A stretch of 64,000 nt of DNA from Streptomyces rubradiris (GCF_016860525.1 NZ_BNEA01000001.1:744001-808000); one strand, 5' to 3'. Positions 50,958-62,055 are shown, counted from the stretch's first letter. Made by a program: numbers and translations. Notes: generated by a model from the letters alone, not told the origin.

Positions 50958-52553
50958 TTACGGCTTGGGCGTGGCGTGCGGGGCGCAGGTCACGTCCTTG
51001 CCGTCCAGCGCGCCCTTGAGCAGGTAGGCGTCGACGCGCTGGTTGACGCACGGGTTGACCAGGCCGGTCACGCCGTGGGAGCCCGCGTTCTTCTCGGTGA
51101 TCAGACGAGAGCCCTGGAAGCGCTTGTGCAGCTCGACGGCGCCGCCGTAGGGGGTGGCGGCGTCCCGGGCGGACTGCACGATCAGCACCTTCGGCAGGCC
51201 CTTGTGGGTCTTGACCTCGACGGGGGTGTGCTGCTTGGCCGGCCAGGTGGCGCACGGCAGGTTCATCCAGGCGTTGGACCAGGTCAGGAAGGGGTGGTCC
51301 TGGTGGAGCCGGGTGTTGTCCCGGTTCCACTTCTGCCAGCTGGTGGGCCACTTGGCGTCGGCGCACTCGACGGCCGTGTAGACGGCGTTGCCGTTCTCGG
51401 AGGCGATGTTGCCCGCGGTGTCCGACAGGTCGGGGGCGGCGGCGTCGACCAGCGCCTGGGTGTCACCGGCGACGTACTTGCTGAAGACCGTGGCGACCGG
51501 CACCCACGAGGAGTCGTAGTACGGCGCGCTCTGGAAGAAGGAGATCAGCTCGGCCGGGCCGACGACGCCGCCGATCGGGTGCTTCTTGGCGGTGGCGCGC
51601 AGCTGGAGCCACTTGGCCTGGACGGCGGCGCGGGTGGTGCCGAGGTGGAAGGCGGCGTCGTTGGCGGCGACCCAGTCCTGCCAGTCCTGCCAGCGGCCCT
51701 CGAAGGCGACGTCCTGGTCCAGGTTGGCCTGGTACCAGATCTTCTCGCGGGAGGGGTCGACCACGCTGTCCACGACCATGCGGCGCAGGTGGCCCGGGAA
51801 GAGGGTGCCGTAGACGGCGCCGAGGTAGGTGCCGTAGGAGACGCCGAGGTAGTTGAGCTTCTTCTCGCCCAGCGCGGCGCGGATGACGTCCAGGTCGCGG
51901 GCGGTGTTGGGGGTGGTCATGTGCGGCAGCATCGCGCCGCTGCGCTCGGCACAGCCCTCGGCGTACGCACGGGCGAGCTTCCGCTGCGCGGTCTTGTCGG
52001 CCTCGCTGTCCGGCACGGGGTCCATCTTGGGCGCCTTGACGTACTCCTGCGGGTCGACGCAGGAGATGGGCGTGGAGTGGCCGACGCCGCGCGGGTCGAA
52101 GCCGACGAAGTCGTAGGCCTTGGCGACATTCGCCCAGATGGCGTTGTTGGTGGTGACCCGGCGCGGGAAGCGCAGACCGGAGCCGCCGGGGCCGCCGGGG
52201 TTGTAGACGAGGGCGCCCTGGCGCTCCTTCTTGGTGCCGGTGTTGCCGATGCGGTCCACGGCGAGCTTGATCTGCTTGCCGTGGGGGCGGGCGTAGTCCA
52301 GCGGCACGCTGACCCAGCCGCACTGGATGGGCTTCTCCAGCCCCCAGTCGGCCGGGCAGTCCCGCCACTTGATGCCCGCCTTCGCGGCCCGGGCGGCGGC
52401 TATCTCGGCGCCCTTGGCCTCCCGGTCCTGCGCGGGCCGGGAGGCGGCCCCGGCCACGGGCGCCGTCACGGCGCCGGCGATCAGGGTGGCGGTGACGAGT
52501 ACTCCGGCGGAACCGAGCGCCAGCAGGCGGCTCTTCGGTCTGTTCTCCCTCAC
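50958..52553 (-). CDS. Secreted tripeptidyl aminopeptidase
   Basis: 531 residues from GTG 52553 (GGGAGG upstream). Signal peptide about 1-38 (RPKSRLLALGSAGVLVTATL... ending AGAASRP). Alpha/beta hydrolase of the Streptomyces Tap/SlpD/SlpE family: oxyanion YNPGGPGGSG, nucleophile Ser in YLGVSYGTYLGAVY, Asp in QSARDAATPYGG, His in NAGSHGVTG. A C-terminal cap ends with NPCVNQRVDAYLL. It removes N-terminal tripeptides from extracellular peptides. The reading frame extends upstream, but secretion signals fix this start. Confidence 0.93.
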   Translation of the reverse strand: MRENRPKSRLLALGSAGVLVTATLIAGAVTAPVAGAASRPAQDREAKGAEIAAARAAKAGIKWRDCPADWGLEKPIQCGWVSVPLDYARPHGKQIKLAVDRIGNTGTKKERQGALVYNPGGPGGSGLRFPRRVTTNNAIWANVAKAYDFVGFDPRGVGHSTPISCVDPQEYVKAPKMDPVPDSEADKTAQRKLARAYAEGCAERSGAMLPHMTTPNTARDLDVIRAALGEKKLNYLGVSYGTYLGAVYGTLFPGHLRRMVVDSVVDPSREKIWYQANLDQDVAFEGRWQDWQDWVAANDAAFHLGTTRAAVQAKWLQLRATAKKHPIGGVVGPAELISFFQSAPYYDSSWVPVATVFSKYVAGDTQALVDAAAPDLSDTAGNIASENGNAVYTAVECADAKWPTSWQKWNRDNTRLHQDHPFLTWSNAWMNLPCATWPAKQHTPVEVKTHKGLPKVLIVQSARDAATPYGGAVELHKRFQGSRLITEKNAGSHGVTGLVNPCVNQRVDAYLLKGALDGKDVTCAPHATPKP

Positions 52554-52699
52554 GTGGGCCCCTCCCCCTACCTCGATGCGAGTGGTCAGACGGGGATCCT
52601 CTCGGCTGTGAGGAGGCCGGGGACAGGGTTTTCCAGCCATCTTTACCAATCCGATAACCGGATGATCATGTCCCGTTGAGCGAAAGGGTGAGTGACCGG

Positions 52700-53460
52700 T
52701 CAGCCGAAGGCGGTCAGTACCTGGTCCAGGGTCCGGCGCAGGCTCAGCGCGTCCGGGGCGACCGCGCTGACGAGCGCGGCGGGGCCGGCGAGGGGGACCA
52801 GAGCGGCGTACTCGCCGAGTATCCGCGCGGGCACCGGGTCGGTCGCGAACTCCGGGCGTACGACGACCAGCTGGCCCACCGCCCGGTGACCGGCGAGCAC
52901 CGCCGGACCGTCCCAGCCGCCCGGCGCGCCGGGTCCGCAGGACAGCTCCTGGTCCAGCACGGTCCGGCCCGCCACCCGTACGGTCAGCCGGCTGGTGAGC
53001 CGCCCGGGCTGCTCCCCGGTCCGCCCCAGCACCTGCTCCTCGCGCAGCACGAGCCGGGCGCCGGCGCCGAGTTCGGCCCGGGTGGTGACGTACAGGTCGC
53101 TGCCGTCGGCGGAGATCAACTGCTCGGGCAGCCAGCGCAGTTCGCCGCCGTCGGCCACGTCGAGCCGGACGTCGTACCGGGCCTCGCCCTTGGCCTGGCC
53201 CGGCAGGGCGAGGGTGGCGGCGGCCGACCCGACGTGCAGCCGGGCACCCTCCTCCACCCGGGCGTCCAGGGTGAAGCGGTCGCCACCGAGCGGCCCGCTC
53301 ATCGCGCCGACGAGCACGACCTTCGCCCAGGCCCCGGCGGACCGGGTGCGACGCGGCGCCAGCGGGCCCTCGCCGTCCAGGACGGGCAGGGCCGTGCCGC
53401 CGCGCCCGTCGGCGCGGGCGACGATCCGGGCCCTGGCCCGGACCCGGACTCCCAAGGCGG

Positions 53461-53464
<4 letters not shown>
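52700..53464 (-). CDS. ureD: Urease accessory protein UreD (UreH)
   Basis: 254 residues from the GTG overlapping the ureG stop (GTGA). Scaffold that delivers nickel with UreF and UreG to apo-urease. Family segments [19 protein letters not shown] ([17 protein letters not shown]), [17 protein letters not shown] and the C-terminal [14 protein letters not shown] are present. It is the last gene of the ureABCFGD operon. Confidence 0.92.
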
Positions 53465-54138
<674 letters not shown>

Positions 54139-54239
54139 GGACGGCTCCTTGTGCGAGAGGCCTTGTACCGGTCGGGGGGACAAGAGGTACCGGCCGGGGG
54201 CGGAAGCTGTTGTTCAGACGGGTGGGCGGAAGGGCGGGC

Positions 54240-54914
54240 TCATGACGCGAACAGCCTCACCGGCCAGGCCGCGTGGGCCTGCGCCATGACCTCCAGCAGC
54301 GGGGCCGACACCGCCGGGAGCGCGTCGACGCCCTCGGCGGCCACCGACCGCGCAGCCTCCACCGCGGCGTCCGCGACCCGGTCCAGCTCGGGCGCCAGCC
54401 GGGCCAGCACGGCCGTCGCGTCGAACGGGTCGAGGCCGAGCAGCCGCACGGTGGCGGTCGCCGGTCCGCTCACGCTCTCGTAGACCGCGCAGTGGGCCGC
54501 GTCCCCGGGCGTGAGCCCGGCCGCCCGGGCGGCGAGTCCGAGCACGACCGGCTGGTGGGCACCCTTGGGGAACTCCCGGGCGAGCGCGTCCAGTTCGGCG
54601 CACGGCCAGGTCGTCCGCGCGGCCCGCAGCAGTTGCCGGCCCAGGCGCCGGGCGGCGGTCCTGAGCGCCGGGGACGGGGTGCGGGCGTCGGCCGCCGCGT
54701 CCAGTGCGCGCGGGTCGGCGCCGAGGACGGCCGCCGCCGCCAGCGCGCCCGCGATCAGCCCCGCGGTGTGCAGGCGGCCCCGGCAGAACTCCTCCAGGCT
54801 CGCGGGGTCGGTGATGCGTCCGGCCTTGACGGCGGCTTCGGCCCCGCCGGAGTGCGCGTGCCCTCCGGCGGGGAAGCGGCCGTCGGCCAGGACGAGCAGT
54901 GCTGCCCGTGTCAT
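54240..54914 (-). CDS. ureF: Urease accessory protein UreF
   Basis: 224 residues. All-helical nickel-loading factor. Typical N-terminus LLVLADGRFPAGGHAHSGGAE, a central FCRGRLHTAGLIAGALAAAA and a C-terminal APLLEVMAQAHAAWPVRLFAS. The frame is open far upstream through ureC, but the ATG at 54914 lies 15 bases after the ureC stop and gives the family length. Confidence 0.92.
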   Translation of the reverse strand: MTRAALLVLADGRFPAGGHAHSGGAEAAVKAGRITDPASLEEFCRGRLHTAGLIAGALAAAAVLGADPRALDAAADARTPSPALRTAARRLGRQLLRAARTTWPCAELDALAREFPKGAHQPVVLGLAARAAGLTPGDAAHCAVYESVSGPATATVRLLGLDPFDATAVLARLAPELDRVADAAVEAARSVAAEGVDALPAVSAPLLEVMAQAHAAWPVRLFAS

Positions 54915-54928
54915 CGGAAGAACGCCTG

Positions 54929-56642
<1,714 letters not shown>

Positions 56643-56650
<8 letters not shown>

Positions 56651-56954
56651 CGAGGGCACCTCCGGTCTCGCCGCGCAGCCCGGGCACGATCCGGGCGCCG
56701 GACAGCGGCACCAGTTCGACCTCGACGGGGATGCCGGGTTCGAAGCGGACGGCGGTGCCGGCGGCGACGTTCAGGCGCCGGCCGCGGGCGGCGGCGCGGT
56801 CGAACTCCAGGCCGGGGTTTGCCTCGGCGAAGTGGTAGTGGGAGCCGACCTGGACGGGCCGGTCGGCGGCGTTGAGAACAGTCAGACGAGTGACATCACA
56901 GCCGTCGTTGAAGGTGACGGGCTCGTCCGCGAACAGGATCTCTCCGGGAATCAT
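56643..56954 (-). CDS. ureB: Urease beta subunit
   Basis: 103 residues starting [16 protein letters not shown]. The family core [18 protein letters not shown] is present. It is a structural subunit of the trimeric (alpha-beta-gamma) urease. It overlaps the ureC start and lies 10 bases after ureA. Confidence 0.95.
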
Positions 56955-56964
56955 CGCGGCGCCC

Positions 56965-57267
56965 TCAGATGATCGGCTCGTGGACGGTGACGAGCTTGGT
57001 GCCGTCCGGGAAGGTGGCCTCCACCTGCACGTCACGGATCATCTCGGCAACGCCGTCCATGACATCACCCCTGGTCAGGACCTTGCGGCCGGAGGACATC
57101 AGCTCGGCGACCGTGCGGCCGTCGCGCGCGCCCTCCAGGACGTGCGACGTGATGAGGGCGACCGCTTCGGGGTGGTTGAGCTTCAGTCCGCGGGCCTTGC
57201 GCTTCTCTGCGACGTCGGCCGCCACATGGATCAGCAGCCTCTCCTGCTCGTGCGGGGTCAGTTGCAC
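56965..57267 (-). CDS. ureA: Urease gamma subunit
   Basis: 100 residues from the GTG at 57267 ([24 protein letters not shown] start), with GAGG a few bases upstream. A second GTG 12 bases earlier is possible but would add MRWD. The segments [21 protein letters not shown] and [18 protein letters not shown] are typical. It is the first gene of the urease operon; its promoter lies in 57268-57501, which otherwise holds the end of the antitoxin gene's neighbourhood and no further gene. Confidence 0.94.
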   Translation of the reverse strand: MQLTPHEQERLLIHVAADVAEKRKARGLKLNHPEAVALITSHVLEGARDGRTVAELMSSGRKVLTRGDVMDGVAEMIRDVQVEATFPDGTKLVTVHEPII

Positions 57268-57501
57268 GTCCCACCTCACTGTCCTTGCTCCGGACCGTGC
57301 GGGGTCCGGTTGCCGCAGCCATCACGACGGGATAGGTGTAACACACAGACAAATTCCCCGGATCGCTCTCAATTCCGGGCAGAAAAACCCCTGATGGCAT
57401 GGAGGGGCAGGCTAGAGCGCCGGAGTTTCAACGACGTTAACCAGACCTTGGCCGGCCCATGACCGCGCTATGGGCTCCGGCAGAGACAGCGGCGGACCGA
57501 C

Positions 57502-57789
57502 TCAGGGAGCACCCGGCCGACGGTGCTCCGCCGCTATCCCGAAGCGCTGCCTCTCCTGCGGCACCGCACCCGCGTCGTGCACCCCGGAGACCGAGCTGAT
57601 GACCCGCTCCTCGCCCGGTTCGTCCCGCGCGTCCAGCGCGTCCAGCCGCTCCAGGTCGGCGGCCGAGACCAGCGCGACCAGCGGCTTGCCGTGCCGGGTC
57701 ACGACGACGCGCTCACCGCCGTACACCACCCGGTTGATCAGGTCGGCGAGCTCAGCCCTGGCTTGCGTCACCGGAATCTCGTAGGCCAT
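57502..57789 (-). CDS. Phd/YefM-family antitoxin without adjacent toxin
   Basis: 95 residues. N-terminal Phd/YefM fold (EIPVTQARAELADLINRVVY, GGERVVVTRHGKPLVALVSA, then DLERLDALD), which binds DNA and normally neutralises a RelE/Doc-type toxin through its C-terminus. No toxin gene overlaps or follows; the next minus-strand gene is ureA. The C-terminal 35 residues (from DEPGEERVISS) are unusual for the family. A TGTACA palindrome lies in its promoter. Confidence 0.85.
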   Translation of the reverse strand: MAYEIPVTQARAELADLINRVVYGGERVVVTRHGKPLVALVSAADLERLDALDARDEPGEERVISSVSGVHDAGAVPQERQRFGIAAEHRRPGAP

Positions 57790-57815
57790 ACCCCCATCAT
57801 AACGTGCCGTACGTC

Positions 57816-57832
57816 CTGTACATTCTGTACAG
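57816..57832. promoter_or_regulatory. TGTACA-type palindrome, candidate antitoxin autoregulation site
   Basis: Perfect inverted repeat CTGTACA-TTC-TGTACAG, 27 bases upstream of the antitoxin start and 37 bases before the ClpP-like gene, in an AT-rich patch. It holds two TGTACA hexamers, the half-site known for YefM-type operators. Confidence 0.65.
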
Positions 57833-57868
57833 AAGTCGAGCCCATCGGGGCCTCGTCAGAGGAGGCGT

Positions 57869-58510
57869 ATGTCCATGCACCGACCGTCCGCCCGGCACGT
57901 CCTGCCCGAATTCACCGAGCGCTCCGGGGGCACCGTGCGCACCCTGGACCCGTACGCGCGGCTCTTCCAGGACCGGATCGTCTTCCTCGGCGCACCGGTC
58001 GACGACGCGACGGCCGGCGATGTGACGGCCCAGCTGATGTATCTGGAACACCAGGCGCCGGAGCGGGACATCACGCTGTACATCAATTCGCCCGGCGGTT
58101 CCCTCGACGCCATGGCGGCGGTCTACGACACGATGCGCTACGTCAGCTGCGACGTGGCGGCCTACTGCCTGGGCCAGGCCGCCGGCCCGGCCGCGGTGCT
58201 GCTCGCGGCCGGCACCCCGGGCAAGCGGTTCATGCTGCCCGGCGCCCGCGTCGTGCTCGAACAGCCGGCGCTGCCCGAGCCGGTGCGCGGACGGCCCAGC
58301 GACCTGTTCGTCCGGGCCGAGGAGCTGACCCGGGTCCGCGCCACCCTGGAGGAGATGCTCGTCCGGCACACGGGGCGCACGGCCGCGCAGGTCCACGAGG
58401 ACCTGGAGCGCGACCTGATCCTGGACGCCCCCGGGGCGCTGGCGTACGGTCTGGTCGACGGCATCGTGCCCAGCCGCCGGGACACGTCCGGCGCACCGGA
58501 CGCGAGGTGA
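57869..58510 (+). CDS. ClpP-like protein lacking catalytic Ser and His
   Basis: 213 residues with the whole ClpP fold: [39 protein letters not shown], and a C-terminal [20 protein letters not shown] that retains the Asp region. The nucleophile motif GQAASM reads GQAAGP (Gly106 for Ser), and the MIHQP motif reads VLEQP (Glu131 for His). It therefore cannot be a serine protease by the known mechanism and may act as a structural or regulatory ring subunit with another ClpP. A hypothetical gene follows 7 bases later. Confidence 0.92.
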   Translation: MSMHRPSARHVLPEFTERSGGTVRTLDPYARLFQDRIVFLGAPVDDATAGDVTAQLMYLEHQAPERDITLYINSPGGSLDAMAAVYDTMRYVSCDVAAYCLGQAAGPAAVLLAAGTPGKRFMLPGARVVLEQPALPEPVRGRPSDLFVRAEELTRVRATLEEMLVRHTGRTAAQVHEDLERDLILDAPGALAYGLVDGIVPSRRDTSGAPDAR

Positions 58511-58517
58511 GCCGCCC

Positions 58518-58823
58518 ATGCTGCCGGACCTGCCGCCGCTGCCCGCCCTGACCCGTGCCGAGGGCGAGTTGATCGATCGTTATCTGGAGGCCGTCGACCT
58601 GCTGGGCCGGGTCAATCCGGCCCGGCACGGGCCCACGTACGGCGGGTTGCGCGCCGCCCAGGCCCTGGTGCGCAAGGCGGCAGAGCTGCGGGACGCGCTC
58701 GCGCTGATGCACCAGCGGGGCGAGACGGAGCTGCACGGGGACACGCTGGCACGGGCACTGCGGGTGCTGGACGGCGAGCGCCGGGCCGCTCGCGTCGCGC
58801 TCCCGCCGGACGACGTCGGCTGA
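58518..58823 (+). CDS. Small helical protein of unknown function next to ClpP-like gene
   Basis: 101 residues with ATG start. Mostly helical: Pro-rich first 12 residues, then ALTRAEGELIDRYLEAVDLLG and LRAAQALVRKAAELRDALALM. No membrane segment or known motif. It is 7 bases downstream of the ClpP-like gene and so likely made with it. I do not recognise the family; an adaptor or partner of the ClpP-like protein is possible but only by position. Confidence 0.7.
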   Translation: MLPDLPPLPALTRAEGELIDRYLEAVDLLGRVNPARHGPTYGGLRAAQALVRKAAELRDALALMHQRGETELHGDTLARALRVLDGERRAARVALPPDDVG

Positions 58824-59221
58824 GGCGGACACCGGTCCGGCCCGGCGGCACCGATATGTCGACACGCGTCGTTCGGACCGGAGTTGAAACGGCCCGAACG
58901 ACGTACCGCCGACCGGTGTACATCCCGATCGTTTTCCGGGCCTCCCGAGTTGCGCAAGGCACGGGTCCGTCGATCGCCGACGAGGACATCACCCCAGGTC
59001 CGGGGCTACGACGATGATCTGACGTAGCCTCGAACAGAGCACTGTCCACCCGAACGGGTGAGTGGTGAGGAACACCACAAATCCCCGATTCCGTTGGGAT
59101 TTTCAGACAGTTGTGAGCCAAGATCCCTGTCTGACGACAAGCCCCCGCCACCGCGGCGGGGCGATCCGGGCGGACGCCGAGTCCTGCCGCCGCCCGGATG
59201 ACCGGTCGACGGAAGTGGATC
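58824..59221. other. Non-coding region upstream of the riboswitch
   Basis: 398 bases with no supported gene. It holds a hairpin GGCTACG (59003-59009) / CGTAGCC (59022-59028) that may end the upstream unit, and AT-richer stretches near 58925-58945 and 59080-59110 where the promoter for the riboswitch transcript probably lies. Exact promoter boxes are not clear. Confidence 0.45.
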
Positions 59222-59392
59222 GGCAGGAGTGGAGGACCCAAGCAAGGCGGGTTCGCCGGTACGGAAGTCCAGTCGTCCGACACGGGTCGGGCGGGGGGCG
59301 GAGGTTCCGGGCGGCCCTTGGGGTGAAGCCGTGGCAACGCGGCCGGGCTACTTCGCCAGCCCGAATCCGACAGGTCATCCTTCACAGGCGGC
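59222..59392 (+). promoter_or_regulatory. Cyclic di-AMP (ydaO/yuaA) riboswitch
   Basis: The leader of the NlpC/P60 gene contains the conserved ydaO blocks in order: GGAGGACCCAAG, GGTACGGAAGTCC, TTGGGGTGAAGCC, GGCTACTTCGCCAGCCCGAA and TCCGACAGG...CAGGCG, ending 17 bases before the start codon. In actinobacteria this riboswitch commonly precedes cell-wall hydrolase genes and turns them off when c-di-AMP is high. Boundaries are approximate. Confidence 0.85.
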
Positions 59393-59408
59393 TGACGAAG
59401 GGTTGCGC

Positions 59409-59882
59409 ATGACTGCGCTCAATCGAGTCCCGTCGCTGATGGCCCGGGCCGGTACGGCCTCGGCACTCACCCTCGCCGCCGTGGGCGGCTCGATCGCGGT
59501 GCCCGGTCTCGCCACGGACGCCTCCGCCGCGACGATCGCGTCGAAGGCTCTCAAGGTCGCGGCATCCAAGAAGGGTGCGCCGTACCGGTGGGGGGCCACC
59601 GGACCGAACAGGTTCGACTGCTCGGGGCTGACCGTGTACTCGTTCAAGAAGGCCGGCAAGAAGCTGCCGCGCACCGCCGCCCAGCAGTACAACAAGTCGC
59701 GACACATCTCCGCCCGCAACCGCAAGGCCGGCGACCTGGTCTTCTTCCACTCGGGCTCCAGCGTCTACCACGTCGGCATCTACGCCGGCCACAACAAGAT
59801 CTGGCACGCCCCGAAGACCGGGGACGTGGTGAAGCTCCAGAAGATCTGGTCCAAGAGCGTCTGGTACGGCCGGGTCGGCTGA
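59409..59882 (+). CDS. Secreted NlpC/P60 cell-wall peptidase
   Basis: 157 residues from the ATG at 59409 (GAAGGG about 6 bases upstream). Signal peptide about 1-42 (ARAGTASALTLAAVGGSIAV... ending ATDASA). The NlpC/P60 domain follows: NRFDCSGLTVYSF (nucleophile Cys), VYHVGIYAGHNKI (His) and WHAPKTGDVV (third polar residue, His). It cleaves peptidoglycan stem peptides outside the cell. Control by the c-di-AMP riboswitch ties it to osmotic state, germination or growth. Confidence 0.93.
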   Translation: MTALNRVPSLMARAGTASALTLAAVGGSIAVPGLATDASAATIASKALKVAASKKGAPYRWGATGPNRFDCSGLTVYSFKKAGKKLPRTAAQQYNKSRHISARNRKAGDLVFFHSGSSVYHVGIYAGHNKIWHAPKTGDVVKLQKIWSKSVWYGRVG

Positions 59883-59898
59883 CCCGCCCGCACGACCG

Positions 59899-59926
59899 GG
59901 AGCGGCTCCGTCGACAGGGCCGCTCC
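59899..59926 (+). terminator. Possible terminator after NlpC/P60 gene
   Basis: GGAGCGGC / GCCGCTCC 8-base stem with a 12-base loop, 17 bases after the stop. Confidence 0.5.
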
Positions 59927-60014
59927 AGCCCACCGCCGACACCTCCTCTCCCGACCGCCTGAAGCCGTGGGGCGGCGGGGACCTTGGGAGCCGACCGCGA
60001 CCGCCATGGAGACC

Positions 60015-60170
60015 AGACGTGCGGGGCCCGGTGGGCGTGCACCCAGACGAGCGAGGCCCCGCGGGTGCGGGCCCAGACGGGCGTGGGGCCAGGCGGGCGA
60101 GGCCCGGCGGGTGCGGGCCCAGGCGGGCGTGGGGGCAGCCAAGCCTGGGGCCCAGACGGGCGCGCGGCCG
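60015..60170. repeat. Short degenerate GC repeat, about 46-bp period
   Basis: Units based on GCGAGGCCC(C/G)GCGGGTGCGGGCCCAG(A/G)CGGGCGTG begin at 60051 and 60097. Degenerate copies lie on each side (GGGCGTGCACCCAGACGAGCGAG and GGGGCCCAGACGGGCGCG). There is no gene in 59883-60193. Confidence 0.6.
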
Positions 60171-60395
60171 CTGACGAGACGTCCGGCTGAAAAGTGACGT
60201 CCAACCAGGAAGGCGCCGTCTCCGGGCACGGGCGGCGGGCTCGGGTCCGGAACGCTCGGCGGCCCACCACGGCCGCCTTCCGGCACGGACGGTCAGGCTC
60301 GGGCCTGGGGCGCTCGGCGGACCGTCACGGCCCCCTCCAAGCGCGGGCTGACGGCTCGGACCCAGGGGCGCTCACCGGACCGCCCGGACGACCTC

Positions 60396-60975
60396 CGGCA
60401 CCAGACCGACAGGCTCGGCCCCGGACACTCACCGGACCGCCACCGGACGACCTCCGGCACGGGGCGGGCGCCCCAGGCCCGCCGCGCTCGCCGCACCACC
60501 ACCGCACGACCTCCGACACGGACCGACAGGCTCGGACCCGGACACTCACCGGTCCCCCACCCGCCGCCCTCCGGCACGGGGCGGGCGCCCCAGGCCCGCA
60601 GCACTCGCCGCACCACCACCGCACGACCTCCGACACGGGCCGACAGGCTCGGACCCGGACACTCACCGGACCGCCACCGGACGACCTCCGGCACGGGGCG
60701 GGCGCCCCAGGCCCGCCGCGCTCGCCGCACCACCACCGCACGACCTCCGACACGGGCCGACAGGCTCGGACCCGGACACTCACCGGACCGCCACCGGACG
60801 ACCTCCGGCACGGGGCGGGCGCCCCAGGCCCGCCGCGCTCGCCGCACCACCACCGCACGACCTCCGACACGGACCGACAGGCTCGGACCCGGACACTCAC
60901 CGGTCCCCCACCCGCCGCCCTCCGGCACGGGGCGGGCGCCCCAGGCCCGCAGCACTCGCCGGACCACCATGCCCG
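60396..60975. repeat. 117-bp tandem repeat array, about five copies
   Basis: The landmark GGACACTCACCGG recurs at 60423, 60540, 60657, 60774 and 60891, exactly 117 bases apart. Each unit has two related halves around CACGACCTCC. Two subtypes alternate (CCACCGGACGACCTCCGG and CCACCCGCCGCCCTCCGG) in the order A-B-A-A-B, and the two B units are 351 bases apart and nearly identical, pointing to recent unequal exchange. Because 117 is divisible by 3, long frames stay open on both strands (for example 60194-61072 plus and 60325-61083 minus). Their Pro/Arg/His-rich products have no family features, so I do not call a gene. Confidence 0.9.
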
Positions 60976-61403
60976 CTTCGAGCGCGGGCAGGCAGGCTCG
61001 GACCCGCAGCGCTCGGTGGCACGTCGGTGCTGCGGTACGTACGGACACTCGGGAAACCCGGCGTCCGAGTGACTGCCCGGCACACCTGCATGGCCACGCC
61101 CGGCGGGGGCGGCCCGGGTGCGTGGCTGGTGGGTCGTGCCGTCTCGGTCGGCTCGCCGTGGGGCCTCGCTGCCCGGAGCGTCGTACAGCGCAGGCGAGGT
61201 GCCCCCGTGTACGGGATGCCGGCCTGGCCTGCCCCAAGCCGCCGCCGGAGAACGCTCCGCACATACCTGGGCGGCCCAGTCCGGCAGGCCCGTGGTGGCT
61301 GGGCTTCCTCACTGCCCCCTCATCCCTCCCCCTCCCCCGCCGCCCTTGCGAGCCCTCCCCTTACGACCGCGAGGCCGGAAGCGGCACCGCCCGCCCCCGT
61401 CCG
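60976..61403. other. Non-coding gap after the repeat array
   Basis: 428 bases containing a decayed fragment of the repeat (to about 61020) and a pyrimidine-rich run near 61315-61350 (CCCCTCATCCCTCCCCCTCC). No gene is supported on either strand. The antisigma-like gene ends at 61404. Confidence 0.5.
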
Positions 61404-61841
61404 TCAGACCGCCGGAGGCTCCGGCAGGCACCAAGGCAGTTCGATGGAGACCGTCTTGCCGCCCTCGCTGGTCGGGCGGACCCGGAGCCGGCCGCCGCAC
61501 TCGGCGGTGAGCCAGCGGATGATCACCATGCCGCGCCCATTGTCCTGCTGGACCGCGGCGGGCAGTCTCTTCGGGAAGCGGGGATGGCTGTCCGTGACGC
61601 CGATGCGCAACTGTTCGTCATGGTGCAGCGCGATGTCGACGGTGAAGGTGGGTGACTGCCCGAAGGTGTGCTGCACGGCGTTGGTGGCGAGTTCGGACAC
61701 GATCAGCCGGACGGTGTCGGCCGTCTCGGTGTCCGAGGGCAGGCCCCACTCCGCAAGGGTGCCCACTACGTAGGAGCGCGCGGCCGAGACCGAGGCGGGA
61801 TCGCTCGGCAGAGTGACGGAGGCTTCCAGATGGTCTGCCAT
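61404..61841 (-). CDS. RsbW-like ATP-binding (HATPase) regulator
   Basis: 145 residues. A GHKL ATPase of the anti-sigma-factor serine-kinase type: N-box VSELATNAVQHTFG, G1 motif IGVTDSHPRFPKRL, and GRGMVIIRWLTAECG. Very common in Streptomyces beside XRE/DUF397 genes. It is divergent from the XRE gene at 62056. It may bind a sigma or anti-anti-sigma factor, or work with the neighbouring WhiJ-like pair. Confidence 0.88.
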   Translation of the reverse strand: MADHLEASVTLPSDPASVSAARSYVVGTLAEWGLPSDTETADTVRLIVSELATNAVQHTFGQSPTFTVDIALHHDEQLRIGVTDSHPRFPKRLPAAVQQDNGRGMVIIRWLTAECGGRLRVRPTSEGGKTVSIELPWCLPEPPAV

Positions 61842-61969
61842 GGCGACGTCGTCCCTTTCCCAACGGGACCGCGGCCCGCCATACGGCGGTGGGTTCGAGT
61901 ACGGTCCCGGACTGGTGCTTGTCCGTCAGACTGCCATCACCGGGACGGTCACGGGGGGCGATCCACCAA

Positions 61970-61985
61970 GATATGCATATATCTG
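61970..61985. promoter_or_regulatory. AT-rich palindrome in the divergent promoter
   Basis: AGATATGCATATATCT contains the perfect palindrome ATATGCATAT within an otherwise GC-rich 214-base divergent gap. It is a plausible promoter or operator element for the XRE gene. Confidence 0.45.
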
Positions 61986-62055
61986 TCGCCCGAAGCGGTG
62001 AACTGTGCGACGCGAGACCGTATCGGGGCGGTCCGGACGGAGTAAGGAGGAGCCG

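Noticed and set aside
60396..60975. CRISPR array
   Set aside because: Units are 117 bases, repeat end to end with no unique spacers, and no cas genes are present.
60194..61072. Plus-strand repeat protein of 292 residues (and minus-strand frames over the same DNA)
   Set aside because: Both strands are open because the repeat length is a multiple of three. The composition is Pro/Arg/His-rich and no ribosome site or family supports translation.
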